From contig NZ_JASCTH010000006.1 in the NCBI RefSeq assembly GCF_030009775.1, positions 181,562 through 245,561 of the forward strand: DNA of 64,000 nucleotides, written 5' to 3'. Below the pieces are notes generated by a model that saw only the letters and a program-made list of their open reading frames with translations, was not told the DNA's origin and did no database searches. Origin of the DNA: Actinoplanes sandaracinus (lineage in GTDB: Bacteria > Actinomycetota > Actinomycetes > Mycobacteriales > Micromonosporaceae). Both the position numbers and the translations under genes were made by a program. Shown here one piece after another: positions 33,809 to 42,482 of this stretch (the stretch's first letter is position 1; every line of letters begins with the position of its first letter).

Positions 33809-34850
33809 CGTCGTATTCGGCCAGCTTCTGCCGGATCTGCTCCGGCGTCAGGGCAAGGTGTTCCAGGATGGTGTAGCGGTCCGGCCGGGTCCGCGGCGCG
33901 AACTCGACGACCTGCACGAACTGCTCGACCTTCAACCCGACATCGGACGGGGTACGGGGCAGCTGGTGCCGGGCCAGGCAGTCGGACATCTGCTTGAGCC
34001 GTCGCTCGTCACCGCGCAGGAACGTGCAGAAGAGCGCGCCCATGCCGGCCAGTTCGCCGTGTGATGCGGTGCCGGGGAACAGTGCGTCGGTGGCGTGCAT
34101 GATCTCGTGGCAGCCGCCGCTGCACGGGATGCTGGTGCCCGCGACGGCCATCGCCAGCCCGCTGGAGATCAGGGCGTCGGCGAGGGTGGTGACGAACGCG
34201 TCGTCGGTCATGTCGCCCGGCATGGCCAGGACTGCCTCGGCGCCCATCCGGGACAGTGACGCCGCGAGGCCGTCCACCGTCTCGCCGCGGATCTGCCGGC
34301 CCAGTTCCCAGTCGGCGAGCGCGCTGATGTTGCTGACCACATCACCGATGCCGGCGCGGTTGACCCGCTCCGGGCCGCTTTCGACGAAGTCCAGGTCGAC
34401 GATGACGCCGAACGGGATGTGCACTCCGTAGGAGCCTTTGATCCCGTCGTTGACCAGGCTTGCCACCGGGGAGGCGATGCCGTCGTTGGCCAGGCTGGTC
34501 GCCACCGACACCATCGGCAGGCCCCAGCGGCTGGCCGCGTACTTCGCCGTGTCGACGGTCTTGCCGCCGCCGATGCCGACGACCGCGTCGTAGTGACCGC
34601 TGCGGAGTTTCGCCGCCAGGTCGAGGGCGGCGTCCAGGGTGCCACCGCTGGTGACGAAGACCTCGGCGGAGTTGAGAGAGGGGCGGATCAGATCGACGAT
34701 CTGTTCGCCCAGCCCGGGTCCGACCACGACGGCGACGTCGCCGCCGGCCGAGATGCGGCCGTCCGCGAGGATCTTGCCGAGGTCGGCGACCGCGCCCCGC
34801 CGCACCTCGATGTGCAGCGGGGTCTGGACGCTACGGGCTAGTAGCGGCAT
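33789..34850 (-). CDS. Glycerol-1-phosphate dehydrogenase-like enzyme
   Basis: A 353-residue iron/zinc-containing alcohol dehydrogenase fold protein of the AraM/EgsA type, which reduces dihydroxyacetone phosphate to sn-glycerol-1-phosphate. It shows the dinucleotide segment GIGGGKTVDTAKYAA near residue 93, VSVATSLANDGIASPVASL near 120, and metal-binding His in CHEIMHATDALFPG and GTASHGEL. The close resemblance to G1P dehydrogenases is by motif only; a related polyol substrate is possible. The start overlaps the cytidylyltransferase end by 13 bases. Confidence 0.85.
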   Translation of the reverse strand: MPLLARSVQTPLHIEVRRGAVADLGKILADGRISAGGDVAVVVGPGLGEQIVDLIRPSLNSAEVFVTSGGTLDAALDLAAKLRSGHYDAVVGIGGGKTVDTAKYAASRWGLPMVSVATSLANDGIASPVASLVNDGIKGSYGVHIPFGVIVDLDFVESGPERVNRAGIGDVVSNISALADWELGRQIRGETVDGLAASLSRMGAEAVLAMPGDMTDDAFVTTLADALISSGLAMAVAGTSIPCSGGCHEIMHATDALFPGTASHGELAGMGALFCTFLRGDERRLKQMSDCLARHQLPRTPSDVGLKVEQFVQVVEFAPRTRPDRYTILEHLALTPEQIRQKLAEYDDVLAKI

Positions 34851-35569
34851 GCGATCTCCCGGGCCTTCGCCAGGTCCTCGTGGTTGTCGACCTCGACCCA
34901 GGACACGTCGCCGATCGGCGCGCCGCGGACCTCGCCGCCGCGGTTCGCGAACTCCTGGAAGCCGTCCTCGTAGAACTGGTTGGGGTCCCGCTCGAACGTC
35001 GTCTTCAGCGCGTCGGCCAGCTTGCCGGCCGCGGACGCCTCGATGATGTTGGCGCCGATGTACTCGCCGTACGCCTCGGCCGGGTCCATCAGCTTCGTGA
35101 TTTTGGTCAGCTGGCCATCTTCATTGAAGACGGTCTTCATCTCCTCGTCAGCCAGCTTCTTAACAGTGTCGAGAGCGAGGAGGATGCTCGGGCCGCGCTT
35201 GGCCAGCAGGGTGTGTTCCACGCTGACCGGGTGGACGGTGTCGCCGTTCACCATGAGGGCGCCCTGGGCGAAGTGGTCCCGGGCGAGCCACAGGGAGTAG
35301 GCGTTGTTCCACTCCTCGGCCTTGTCGTTGTGCACCAGGGAGATGTTCACGCCGTACTTCTGCTGGAAACCCTCGACGCGCTCCTCCACCTCGACGGCGC
35401 GGTAGCCGACGACGATGGTCACCTCGGTCAGGCCCGCGGCCGCGAGGTTGCGGAGCGAGATGTCCATGATCGTGGTCTCCCCGTCCACGGGGACAAGCGC
35501 CTTCGGGAGCGTGTCCGTGTACGGGCGCAGCCGGCGCCCGGCCCCGGCGGCGAGTACCAGTCCGATCAT
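34838..35569 (-). CDS. LicC-like cytidylyltransferase
   Basis: A 243-residue nucleotidyltransferase of the phosphocholine/sugar-phosphate cytidylyltransferase type. The N-terminus is MIGLVLAAGAGRRLRPYTD with the nucleotide-binding Gly-rich loop, then LPKALVPV (Lys contact), NNAYSLWLARD and the metal-binding Asp in MVNGDTVHP. It should make a CDP-alcohol from CTP and a phosphorylated alcohol. With the following G1P dehydrogenase-like gene and CDP-alcohol transferase it forms a plausible lipid-headgroup or polyol-phosphate pathway. ATG at 35569 fits the family start; the longer frame runs into a divergent promoter. Confidence 0.88.
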   Translation of the reverse strand: MIGLVLAAGAGRRLRPYTDTLPKALVPVDGETTIMDISLRNLAAAGLTEVTIVVGYRAVEVEERVEGFQQKYGVNISLVHNDKAEEWNNAYSLWLARDHFAQGALMVNGDTVHPVSVEHTLLAKRGPSILLALDTVKKLADEEMKTVFNEDGQLTKITKLMDPAEAYGEYIGANIIEASAAGKLADALKTTFERDPNQFYEDGFQEFANRGGEVRGAPIGDVSWVEVDNHEDLAKAREIACRY

Positions 35570-35690
35570 GGGGTGGTTCCTTCCAGCGATGTGAGGGGTG
35601 CCCAGCGAGGATAGCGGCATGTGTCCCACCCGTAGGACTCGCGAGGGGCACACGGAAAATGGTATAGACCCGGCTTCTAAGCTGTGGGGC

Positions 35691-36785
35691 ATGACCGCTG
35701 AGCAGCTGATCTCCTTTGCCCGTGGCGCTCCGTCGCTGGACATCGTCGACGTCGAGGGGCTGAAGGCCGCCGCCGCGCGCGCCTTCGACGCCGACCCTGC
35801 CGGGGTGACCGCGTACGGCACCTCCGTCGGTTATCTCCCGCTGCGGAAGTGGATCGCCGACAAGCACGACGTCTCCGCCGACCAGGTCATCGTGACGAAC
35901 GGCTCGCTCCAGGCCGACGCCTTCCTCTTCGGCCACCTGGTCAAGCCGGGCGACGACGTGGTGGTGGAGAAGCCGACGTACGACCGGACGCTGCTCAACC
36001 TGCAGAACCTGGGCGCCAAGGTGCACCAGGTCACGGTCCAGCCGGACGGCGTCGACGTCGACGAGCTGCGTGCGCTCCTCGAGTCGGGGGTGCGGCCGAA
36101 GCTGGCCCACATCATCCCCAACTACCAGAACCCGGCCGGTGTCACACTCTCGGAGGCCAAGCGCCGGGCTCTGCTCGCCCTGGCCGCCGAGTACGAGTTC
36201 CTCATCTTCGAGGACGACCCGTACGTGGACATCCGGTTCCGTGGCGAGCCGCTGCCGTCGATGCTCTCGCTGGACTCCGACAACCTGGTCGTGCACGCCT
36301 CCAGCTTCACCAAGACGGTGTGCCCCGGCGTCCGTGTCGGTTACCTGGTCGGCCCGGCCGCGCTGATCGACGCGATCGCGAAGAAGGCGACCAACCTGTA
36401 CATCTCCCCCGGCATGGTGTCCGAGGCGATCGTCCACCAGTTCTGTGTCTCCGGCGACATCGAGAAGTCGGTGCGGACGGTCAGTGCCGCGCTGGGTGAG
36501 CGCGCCCGGGTTCTGGCCGAGTCGATCCGCAAGTACATCCCCGGCGCCACCTTCACCGAGCCGGACGGCGGCTACTTCCTCTGGGTGGATCTGCCGTCCG
36601 ACGTCGATGTGGACAAGCTCTTCCCGGCCGCGATGAAGAAGGGTGTCGCGGTCGTCAAGGGCAGTGACTTCCTGCTGGAGGGCGGCAAGAGCTCGCTGCG
36701 CCTGGCGTTCTCCGCGGTCACCGTCGACCAGATCGACGAGGGCGTGCGACGGATCGCCGAGGCGATCGAAGAGGTACGCGGCTGA
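35691..36785 (+). CDS. PLP-dependent class I/II aminotransferase
   Basis: A 364-residue fold-type I aminotransferase, close to the 2-aminoadipate/MocR-like group but without the DNA-binding arm. The PLP Lys is in HASSFTKTVCPGVRVGYLVG. Other marks are NGSLQADAFL, EKPTYDRTLLNL, PNYQNPAGVTLSE and the FEDDPYVDIRF segment with the PLP-contacting Asp and Tyr. Likely acts on a long-side-chain or branched amino acid. ATG at 35691 is favoured; a TATAGA-like -10 lies about 25 bases upstream. Divergent from the cytidylyltransferase gene. Confidence 0.9.
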   Translation: MTAEQLISFARGAPSLDIVDVEGLKAAAARAFDADPAGVTAYGTSVGYLPLRKWIADKHDVSADQVIVTNGSLQADAFLFGHLVKPGDDVVVEKPTYDRTLLNLQNLGAKVHQVTVQPDGVDVDELRALLESGVRPKLAHIIPNYQNPAGVTLSEAKRRALLALAAEYEFLIFEDDPYVDIRFRGEPLPSMLSLDSDNLVVHASSFTKTVCPGVRVGYLVGPAALIDAIAKKATNLYISPGMVSEAIVHQFCVSGDIEKSVRTVSAALGERARVLAESIRKYIPGATFTEPDGGYFLWVDLPSDVDVDKLFPAAMKKGVAVVKGSDFLLEGGKSSLRLAFSAVTVDQIDEGVRRIAEAIEEVRG

Positions 36786-36862
36786 CCCCATGCGCCGGGT
36801 GGGTGGTCACCCACCCGGCGCGGGTACCCTCGGTTGGTTTGTCGTCGGCGGGGGAGGTTGGC

Positions 36863-37978
36863 ATGACGGAACGCTCGTGGACCAGAGGCCGGCCTCTGGG
36901 AAAGGTGTGGGCGGACCGGATGCGAGGTCTCCTCAACACCGGCGATCATCCGGGCCAGCAGGGCTTCGCTCGCACCGGCGCCAGTGCGGTGGTGGACTGC
37001 GGTGTCTACGCCGACGGCAAGCGCATGCCGGGTGACTTCACCCCGGATCAGGCGCTCGAGGAGGCGCGCGGCCGGGAGGGTGCCTTCGTCTGGCTGGGCC
37101 TGCACCAGCCGTCGGAGCCGGAGATGACGGCGATCGCCCGCACCTACGGCCTGCACGAGCTCGCGGTGGAGGACGCGGTCAAGGCCGAGCAGCGGCCCAA
37201 GCTGGAGCAGTTCAACGCGGTCCACTTCCTGGTGCTGCGCACCGCGCGATACGTGCCGCATCAGGAGCTGACCGAGAGTTCCCAGGTGGTCGAGACCGGC
37301 CAGATGATGATCTTCATCGGGGAACAGTTCGTCATCACGGTCCGGCACGGCGACGCCTCCGAGCTGGCGCCGGTCCGCGCCGACCTGGAGACGCAGCGGG
37401 GCGCGCTGCTGGAGCAGGGACCGTGGGCGGTGGCGTACGCGGTCACCGACCGGGTGGTCGACCACTATCTCGATGTGGCCGACGACTTCGAGGCCGACCT
37501 GGACACCATCGAGGAGGGTGTGTTCTCCCGCGAGCGCAGCGCCCCGATTCAGCAGGTCTACCAGCTCAAACGGGAGCTGGTGGAGTTCCGCCGGGCGGTG
37601 GTCCCGCTGCAGCGGCCGCTCGCGGCGATCACGTCGAGTCAGGGCGTGGTGCCCAAGGAGATCCGGCGCTACTTCCGCGACGTCCAGGACCATCTGACGC
37701 GTACGGTCGAGCAGGTCTCCTCCTACGACGACCTGCTCAACTCGATCCTGCAGGCACGGCTGGCGCAGGTGACCGTCGACCAGAACAACGACATGCGCAA
37801 GATCGCCTCATGGGCGGCCATCGCCACGGTCTGGACCGCGTTCGCCGGCGTCTACGGGATGAACTTCAAGTACATGCCGGAGACCCAGTGGAAGTACGGG
37901 TACCCGGCCCTGGTCGCCCTGTTGGTGCTGATCACCGTGTTGCTCTACCGGGCTCTGCGACGCAACGGGTGGCTCTGA
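36863..37978 (+). CDS. corA: CorA-family magnesium/cobalt transporter
   Basis: A 371-residue pentameric channel subunit. A large cytoplasmic alpha/beta domain (1-305) is followed by two C-terminal transmembrane helices. The pore signature GMN is in VYGMNFKYMPE just after the first helix. EDAVKAEQRPKLEQFNAVHFLVL and VDHYLDVADDFEADLDTIE are typical. A good GGGAGG precedes ATG 36863 by six bases. Regulation is not evident; no M-box riboswitch is seen in the short upstream gap. Confidence 0.93.
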   Translation: MTERSWTRGRPLGKVWADRMRGLLNTGDHPGQQGFARTGASAVVDCGVYADGKRMPGDFTPDQALEEARGREGAFVWLGLHQPSEPEMTAIARTYGLHELAVEDAVKAEQRPKLEQFNAVHFLVLRTARYVPHQELTESSQVVETGQMMIFIGEQFVITVRHGDASELAPVRADLETQRGALLEQGPWAVAYAVTDRVVDHYLDVADDFEADLDTIEEGVFSRERSAPIQQVYQLKRELVEFRRAVVPLQRPLAAITSSQGVVPKEIRRYFRDVQDHLTRTVEQVSSYDDLLNSILQARLAQVTVDQNNDMRKIASWAAIATVWTAFAGVYGMNFKYMPETQWKYGYPALVALLVLITVLLYRALRRNGWL

Positions 37979-38015
37979 CCCCCACCACAGAGAAGCGGGG
38001 CTCTAGAGTGTCGGG

Positions 38016-39338
38016 GTGCCGTCGCGTCAGGATGAGCTGCACTCCTATCAATACTCGGTGCAGCGTGTGGTGGCGGCGCTGGTGTCACACGACCCGGACC
38101 CGCATCGTTCGCCGCTGCGCCGCGCCGGTGTCACAGCCCTGGTCGGCCTGCTGGTCGCCGCTCTCACGGTCGGCGGTTTCGCGGTGTACGGCGTCTTCAC
38201 CGGCCACAGCATGGCCGAGGCGAACGACCCGAACTCGGTGCTGGTGGAGAAGAAGACCGGCGCGCGGTACGTCTATCTGGAGTCGGACGGCAAGCTGCAT
38301 CCGGTTCTCAACTACACGTCCGGTCTGCTGCTGGCCGGTGGGACGGCGCCCGCGCTGAAGAACGTTCCGGCCGAGAAACTGGCCCGGATGCCGCTGGGGG
38401 AGCCGCTCGGCATCCCGGAGGCGCCGGACTCCCTGCCGGCGGCCAAGAGCCTGCTCGCCGGGGCCTGGTCGGTGTGCAGCGACACGGCGGGCGGCCGGCC
38501 GCGCAGCACGCTGCTGGTCGGGAGCACACCGTCCGGCGGGGCGGCGCTCTCCGGTGGCCTGCTGGTGCGGGATCCGTCCGGGCGTACCCATCTGGTCAAC
38601 GGTTCGCAGCGGCATCTGTTGCCCGCCGCCGACGTCGACACGATCCAGCGTGCCCTCGGCTGGTACGGCACCCGTCCCTGGGTCGTCTCGACCGCCTGGA
38701 TCGACGCGGTCCCGGCGGGCGCCGACCTGGCCCCGCCCACGATCCCGAACCTGCGGAAGACCTCGGTGATCGCCGGTCGCCGGGTCGGTCAGGTGCTCAC
38801 CGGCGACGGCAAGAGTTTCGCGGTCGTCCTCAGCGACGGGATCGCCCCGCTCACCGAGTTGCAGGCCAAGCTTCTGGCCGGCGCGACCGCGACGCCGATC
38901 AGCGCCGGCATCGACCTCATCGGGCTTCCGGGGTCGAAGAGCGGGCTCAGCGGCTCGGCCGAGGGCCTGCCCGCGAGTGTCCCCGCGCTGGCGGAGGCGC
39001 CGGCGAGCGCCTGCGTGACGCTGCCGGGCGACGGCATCAAGATCAACCCCACCATCCCCGCCGGTGTGGCTCCGCCCGGCGCGGCCCACGTCGACCTGGT
39101 GCACGTGGCACGGGGTAAGGGCGCCGTGGTGGAGGCCACCGCGTCACCGGACGCGCCGGCGGACAGCGGCACGGTGAGTCTCGTCACCGACTCCGGCCGA
39201 CAGCACGCCTTGGCGAGCCGCGACCTGCTGGGCCGGCTGGGGTACGCGAGCGTGCGCCCCACGCGCATTCCGGCACAGCTGGTCGCGTACTTGCCTGCCG
39301 GGCCGGCCCTGGATCCTGTCCGGGCCGGCCGGCGTTGA
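38016..39338 (+). CDS. eccB: Type VII secretion protein EccB
   Basis: A 440-residue EccB, the membrane-anchored periplasmic component of ESX secretion. The N-terminus has MPSRQDELHSYQYSVQRVVA, the classical start, then one transmembrane helix (about 42-64) and a repeat-rich extracytoplasmic domain with ARYVYLESDGKLHPVLNYTSGLLL and the two Cys in AWSVCSD and ASACVTLPGDG. No eccC, eccD, mycP, PE/PPE or WXG100 genes are in the window, so it is an isolated copy. GTG start. Confidence 0.92.
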   Translation: MPSRQDELHSYQYSVQRVVAALVSHDPDPHRSPLRRAGVTALVGLLVAALTVGGFAVYGVFTGHSMAEANDPNSVLVEKKTGARYVYLESDGKLHPVLNYTSGLLLAGGTAPALKNVPAEKLARMPLGEPLGIPEAPDSLPAAKSLLAGAWSVCSDTAGGRPRSTLLVGSTPSGGAALSGGLLVRDPSGRTHLVNGSQRHLLPAADVDTIQRALGWYGTRPWVVSTAWIDAVPAGADLAPPTIPNLRKTSVIAGRRVGQVLTGDGKSFAVVLSDGIAPLTELQAKLLAGATATPISAGIDLIGLPGSKSGLSGSAEGLPASVPALAEAPASACVTLPGDGIKINPTIPAGVAPPGAAHVDLVHVARGKGAVVEATASPDAPADSGTVSLVTDSGRQHALASRDLLGRLGYASVRPTRIPAQLVAYLPAGPALDPVRAGRR

Positions 39339-39342
39339 CGGA

Positions 39343-39924
39343 TTACCGGGGTTCCTGCTTGCTCTGCTCGCTCATGGTGCCGTTGGACGTGGTGTAGACG
39401 GTCGGCTCGATCGGCTCGAAGGCCGCGTCGTCGGCTCCGGTGCGGGCAGTGGGCTCGTACTCGTCCCACTGCGCGTCACGGCGACGGCGAGCGATGTAGG
39501 CGGCGCCCACCCCGACCGCGGTGCCGATCAGCGCGTAACCGGCGAGCTTGCTCGCCCGGCCCTTCTTGCGCCCGGCCGACTTCTCGGCCTTCTTCTGCAG
39601 CTTGCCGGCCATCTTCTTCTCGGCCTTGGCCTGCTGCTTGATCTCCTTGCGGGTGGCCTTCTTGGCCGTCTTGCCGGCCTGCCGGACGTTCTCCGACGCG
39701 GTCACCAGCGCGGCGAGCGCGCTGTCCCAGCTCTGTGAGGCGGCGTCCCGGGCCGCGGTCGCGGCCGGCTGGACCCGGTCCTTGGCGGCGTTGATCCTGG
39801 GTGTGACGGTCGCGCTGGTCTCGGTTGCGGCGATCGAGGCCGCGCGCTTGAGATGATCAACGCTCTGGCCGAGCTCGTTGCGCATGCGCGCTTTCCGGCT
39901 CCGACGACGAATCGTTGCGAACAC
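39343..39924 (-). CDS. DUF5324-like helical membrane-tethered protein
   Basis: A 193-residue protein with an N-terminal and central Ala/Lys-rich helical region (about 14-110, many Thr-Ala-Lys heptads, likely coiled coil) and a single hydrophobic segment near 125-145. An acidic C-terminal tail follows. Its place beside cyclophilin and rhomboid genes is like DUF5324 in other actinomycetes. GTG at 39924 is chosen because AGGAGG lies nine bases before it; ATG at 39885 would be 13 residues shorter. Function unknown. Confidence 0.75.
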   Translation of the reverse strand: MFATIRRRSRKARMRNELGQSVDHLKRAASIAATETSATVTPRINAAKDRVQPAATAARDAASQSWDSALAALVTASENVRQAGKTAKKATRKEIKQQAKAEKKMAGKLQKKAEKSAGRKKGRASKLAGYALIGTAVGVGAAYIARRRRDAQWDEYEPTARTGADDAAFEPIEPTVYTTSNGTMSEQSKQEPR

Positions 39925-40053
39925 CAGTGCCCACCTCCTGTGGTCTTCTTCAGGCCATGTTGCCTTCTCGGGTACCCCCGCGCGGCCGGATCCATCACAT
40001 GGGGGAGGATCCGAATTGCACGAGAACAGCCCATCACGCAGACGGGAGTACCC

Positions 40054-40578
40054 GTGGCAGAGAACCTTTACGCCACCCTGCACACCAATCACGGCACGAT
40101 CCGGGTGCAGCTCTTCCCGGATCACGCTCCGGCGACGGTCCGGAACTTCGTGGAGCTGGCCGAGGGCACGAAGCCGTACACCGACCCGCGCACCGGTCAG
40201 CCGGGCAGCGGGCCGTACTACGACGGCACCATCTCGCACCGGGTCATCCCCGGTTTCATGGTCCAGATGGGTGACCCGACCGGCACCGGCCGTGGTGGCC
40301 CGGGCTTCCAGTTCGCCGACGAGTTTCACCCGGAGCTCTTCTTCGACCGCCCGTACCTGCTCGCCATGGCGAACGCCGGGCCGGGCACCAACGGCTCGCA
40401 GTTCTTCATCACGGTCGGCCCGACGCCGCACCTGAACCGCCGTCACACGATCTTCGGCCAGGTCGCGGACGAGCAGTCGGCGAAGGTCGTCGACTCGATC
40501 GCGAACACCCCGACCGGTCCGGGCGACCGTCCCCGCGAGGACGTCGTCATTCAGCGCGTGGAGATCGAACGCGCCTGA
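40054..40578 (+). CDS. Cyclophilin-type peptidyl-prolyl isomerase
   Basis: A 174-residue cytoplasmic cyclophilin that speeds up cis-trans change at proline. Conserved elements are TISHRVIPGFMVQMGDPTG near residue 60, with the catalytic Arg in HRV, then LLAMANAGPGTNGSQFFI and HLNRRHTIFGQV. GTG at 40054 with GGGAG upstream gives VAENLYATLHTNHGTIRVQLF, the expected N-terminus. It leads into the rhomboid gene with a 23-base gap. Confidence 0.95.
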   Translation: MAENLYATLHTNHGTIRVQLFPDHAPATVRNFVELAEGTKPYTDPRTGQPGSGPYYDGTISHRVIPGFMVQMGDPTGTGRGGPGFQFADEFHPELFFDRPYLLAMANAGPGTNGSQFFITVGPTPHLNRRHTIFGQVADEQSAKVVDSIANTPTGPGDRPREDVVIQRVEIERA

Positions 40579-40601
40579 CCTCTCAAGGTACCTTTGGTGC
40601 C

Positions 40602-41516
40602 ATGAGTGAGGCTCCGTCGACGGCTCCGGTGTGCTATCGGCACCCGTCGAGGGAGACGCTGCTCTCCTGCAGCCGGTGTGATCGTCCGATCTGCACCAGC
40701 TGCATGAACGACGCAGTCGTCGGCCACCACTGTCCGGACTGTGTCAAAGAGGGCCGCCGCAGTCAGCGGCCGGCGCGCACCGCCTTCGGCGGGAGCCGCG
40801 CCGGCCGGCTCGGCTACGTCTGTCAGGCGATCATCGCGGTCAACGTGCTGTTCCTGATCGCCTCGGCGATCCTCGGCGGCCCACAGGCGATCGCCGGCGG
40901 TGGCGGCTGGTTCGGCCTGCTCGGCATCGGCACCCCGGTCACCCAGTGGGGTGCGGTGCTGGGCTATGCGGGCTACGGCGGCGAAATCCACGGCGTGGCC
41001 TCCGGCGAGTGGTACCGACTGGTCACCGCGATGTTCATCAACTACGGCGCGGTGCACCTGCTGCTCAACATGTCGCTGGTGGCCACGATGGGCCGCTATC
41101 TGGAGCGGCAGCTCGGGCCGGCCCGTTTCCTCGCGCTCTATCTGCTTGCCGGCTTCGGCGGAAACGTCGCGGCCTACGTCTTCCAGCCACCGTTCGGGCA
41201 GTCGGCGGGCGCCTCGACGGCTACCTTCGGCCTGATCATCGCGGTCATCGTGATCAACAGGCGGATGGCGCTCGACGTCGGCCCGGTGATGCCGCTGCTG
41301 ATCACCAACCTGCTTTTCACCTTCACCGTGCCGGGCATTTCGGTGGCCGGTCACCTCGGCGGCTTGGCGGTGGGCGCGGCGGCCGCCGCCGTGCTGGCCT
41401 ACGCCAAGATGCCACGGCGCGCACTCAAACAGGTGATCGGCCTGGTGGCGGTGCTGCTGCTGATCCTCGCCGCGGTGGTGCTGCGGACGATGGCGTTGCT
41501 CAACATCTACGGCTGA
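40602..41516 (+). CDS. Rhomboid-family intramembrane protease
   Basis: A 304-residue membrane serine protease. An N-terminal zinc-finger-like region (residues 11-45) carries CSRCDRPICTSC and HHCPDC. Six or seven transmembrane helices follow. The catalytic Ser is in GASTATFGLI and the partner His in AGHLGGLAVGA. GAVHLLLNMSLV with the structural His-x-x-x-Asn is present. Substrates are unknown. ATG start. The order DUF5324-like / cyclophilin / rhomboid is common in actinomycetes. Confidence 0.93.
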   Translation: MSEAPSTAPVCYRHPSRETLLSCSRCDRPICTSCMNDAVVGHHCPDCVKEGRRSQRPARTAFGGSRAGRLGYVCQAIIAVNVLFLIASAILGGPQAIAGGGGWFGLLGIGTPVTQWGAVLGYAGYGGEIHGVASGEWYRLVTAMFINYGAVHLLLNMSLVATMGRYLERQLGPARFLALYLLAGFGGNVAAYVFQPPFGQSAGASTATFGLIIAVIVINRRMALDVGPVMPLLITNLLFTFTVPGISVAGHLGGLAVGAAAAAVLAYAKMPRRALKQVIGLVAVLLLILAAVVLRTMALLNIYG

Positions 41517-41524
41517 CTGTGACT

Positions 41525-41932
41525 TCAGCTGACCGTGCGCAGGTCGGCCAGGGCGAGCGCCACGTCCTCCGGTATCGCGCCGAGCTGGTTCGCGCTCAGC
41601 AGATAGACGGCGTCGCCCGCGTCGATCTCCAGCAGTTCGCTGCGCAGGCCGCGGCGGGTGCCGGTCTCCACCCGTACCGTCTCGATCTGGGACCAGGGCA
41701 GACGGCGGCGGCGAGCGAAACCGGCGAGCACGGTGACGCCATCGGCGTCCGCCGCCAGGCGGACCGGGATGAGCAGGTCGCGCAACGCCCAGGCGACGAT
41801 GCCGGCGGTGACGACGGCGGCGAGCGCCCAGCGGGACAGGTCGTCCGGGGCGAACCCGGCGACCAGCACCGGAAGGGCGGCCGCGCCGATCAGTTTCGCC
41901 ACCGGGAGAACCGGCCTGACTCGCCACTGCAT
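41525..41932 (-). CDS. PH-domain membrane protein
   Basis: A 135-residue protein: two short hydrophobic helices near the N-terminus (about 12-30 and 36-54) and a bacterial PH-like domain after them (LAADADGVTVLAGFARRRRLPWSQIETVRV). This is a common layout in actinobacteria, with no known function. It faces the rhomboid gene tail to tail with an eight-base gap. ATG start at 41932. Confidence 0.82.
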   Translation of the reverse strand: MQWRVRPVLPVAKLIGAAALPVLVAGFAPDDLSRWALAAVVTAGIVAWALRDLLIPVRLAADADGVTVLAGFARRRRLPWSQIETVRVETGTRRGLRSELLEIDAGDAVYLLSANQLGAIPEDVALALADLRTVS

Positions 41933-42040
41933 CTCATCACTATCGCAGAATGGCCGGCCCCACTATCACACCGCCGTTGTAATCCGATATTCAGTCGTCG
42001 ACGCCCGCCTCTTCCTTCGTTTATCCCCCGTTAACACAGC

Positions 42041-42475
42041 ATGGACGTGTTCTTGAGTACGTTCCACCCCGCGGCCGAGGCAGCCGCGGCCCTCCCGGTC
42101 GCGAACCGGCACCTCCCGATCTTTCGTAACTGCGTGGACCCCGACGATCCCGCGGTCCTGGTGGCCCGCTGCGTCCGGCCGGGGGCGCCACTCTCCGGGG
42201 ACTGGATCCTGCTGCTGACCGGGCGCCGTCTGGTCGTCACCCAGGAGACCCGGCCACTGCACCGGCTGCGGCTTCACCTCAACGCCAACCTGCGCCTCCT
42301 GAGCAATGTGACCTGGCGTCTGGACCTGTCCAAACCGGGCATCGAGCTCGCTCTCAACGCGATGGACGGGGTGCGCGAGCGGTTCCGGATGCGCCTGGGC
42401 GACTCGGAGACGGTGTGGCGGGTCGAGTCGCTGCTGCGCGAGGGCTTCTTCGCCCCCCGAACGGTCTACGCCTGA
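42041..42475 (+). CDS. Conserved hypothetical protein, PH-like strands
   Basis: A 144-residue cytoplasmic protein I do not recognise. It has alternating beta strands with ILLLTGRRLVVTQETRP, which looks like a PH or GRAM-type strand pair, and a C-terminal helix VWRVESLLREGFF. No catalytic motif is seen. ATG start, no clear ribosome binding site; the upstream region is AT-richer than average. The gene ends seven bases from the convergent transketolase gene. Confidence 0.65.
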   Translation: MDVFLSTFHPAAEAAAALPVANRHLPIFRNCVDPDDPAVLVARCVRPGAPLSGDWILLLTGRRLVVTQETRPLHRLRLHLNANLRLLSNVTWRLDLSKPGIELALNAMDGVRERFRMRLGDSETVWRVESLLREGFFAPRTVYA

Positions 42476-42482
42476 GCCCCGC

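Noticed and set aside
34838..36785. Type VII secretion, biosynthetic or CRISPR clusters in the window
   Set aside because: I looked for further ESX genes, for core synthases (PKS, NRPS, terpene) and for regular spacer-repeat arrays and found none.
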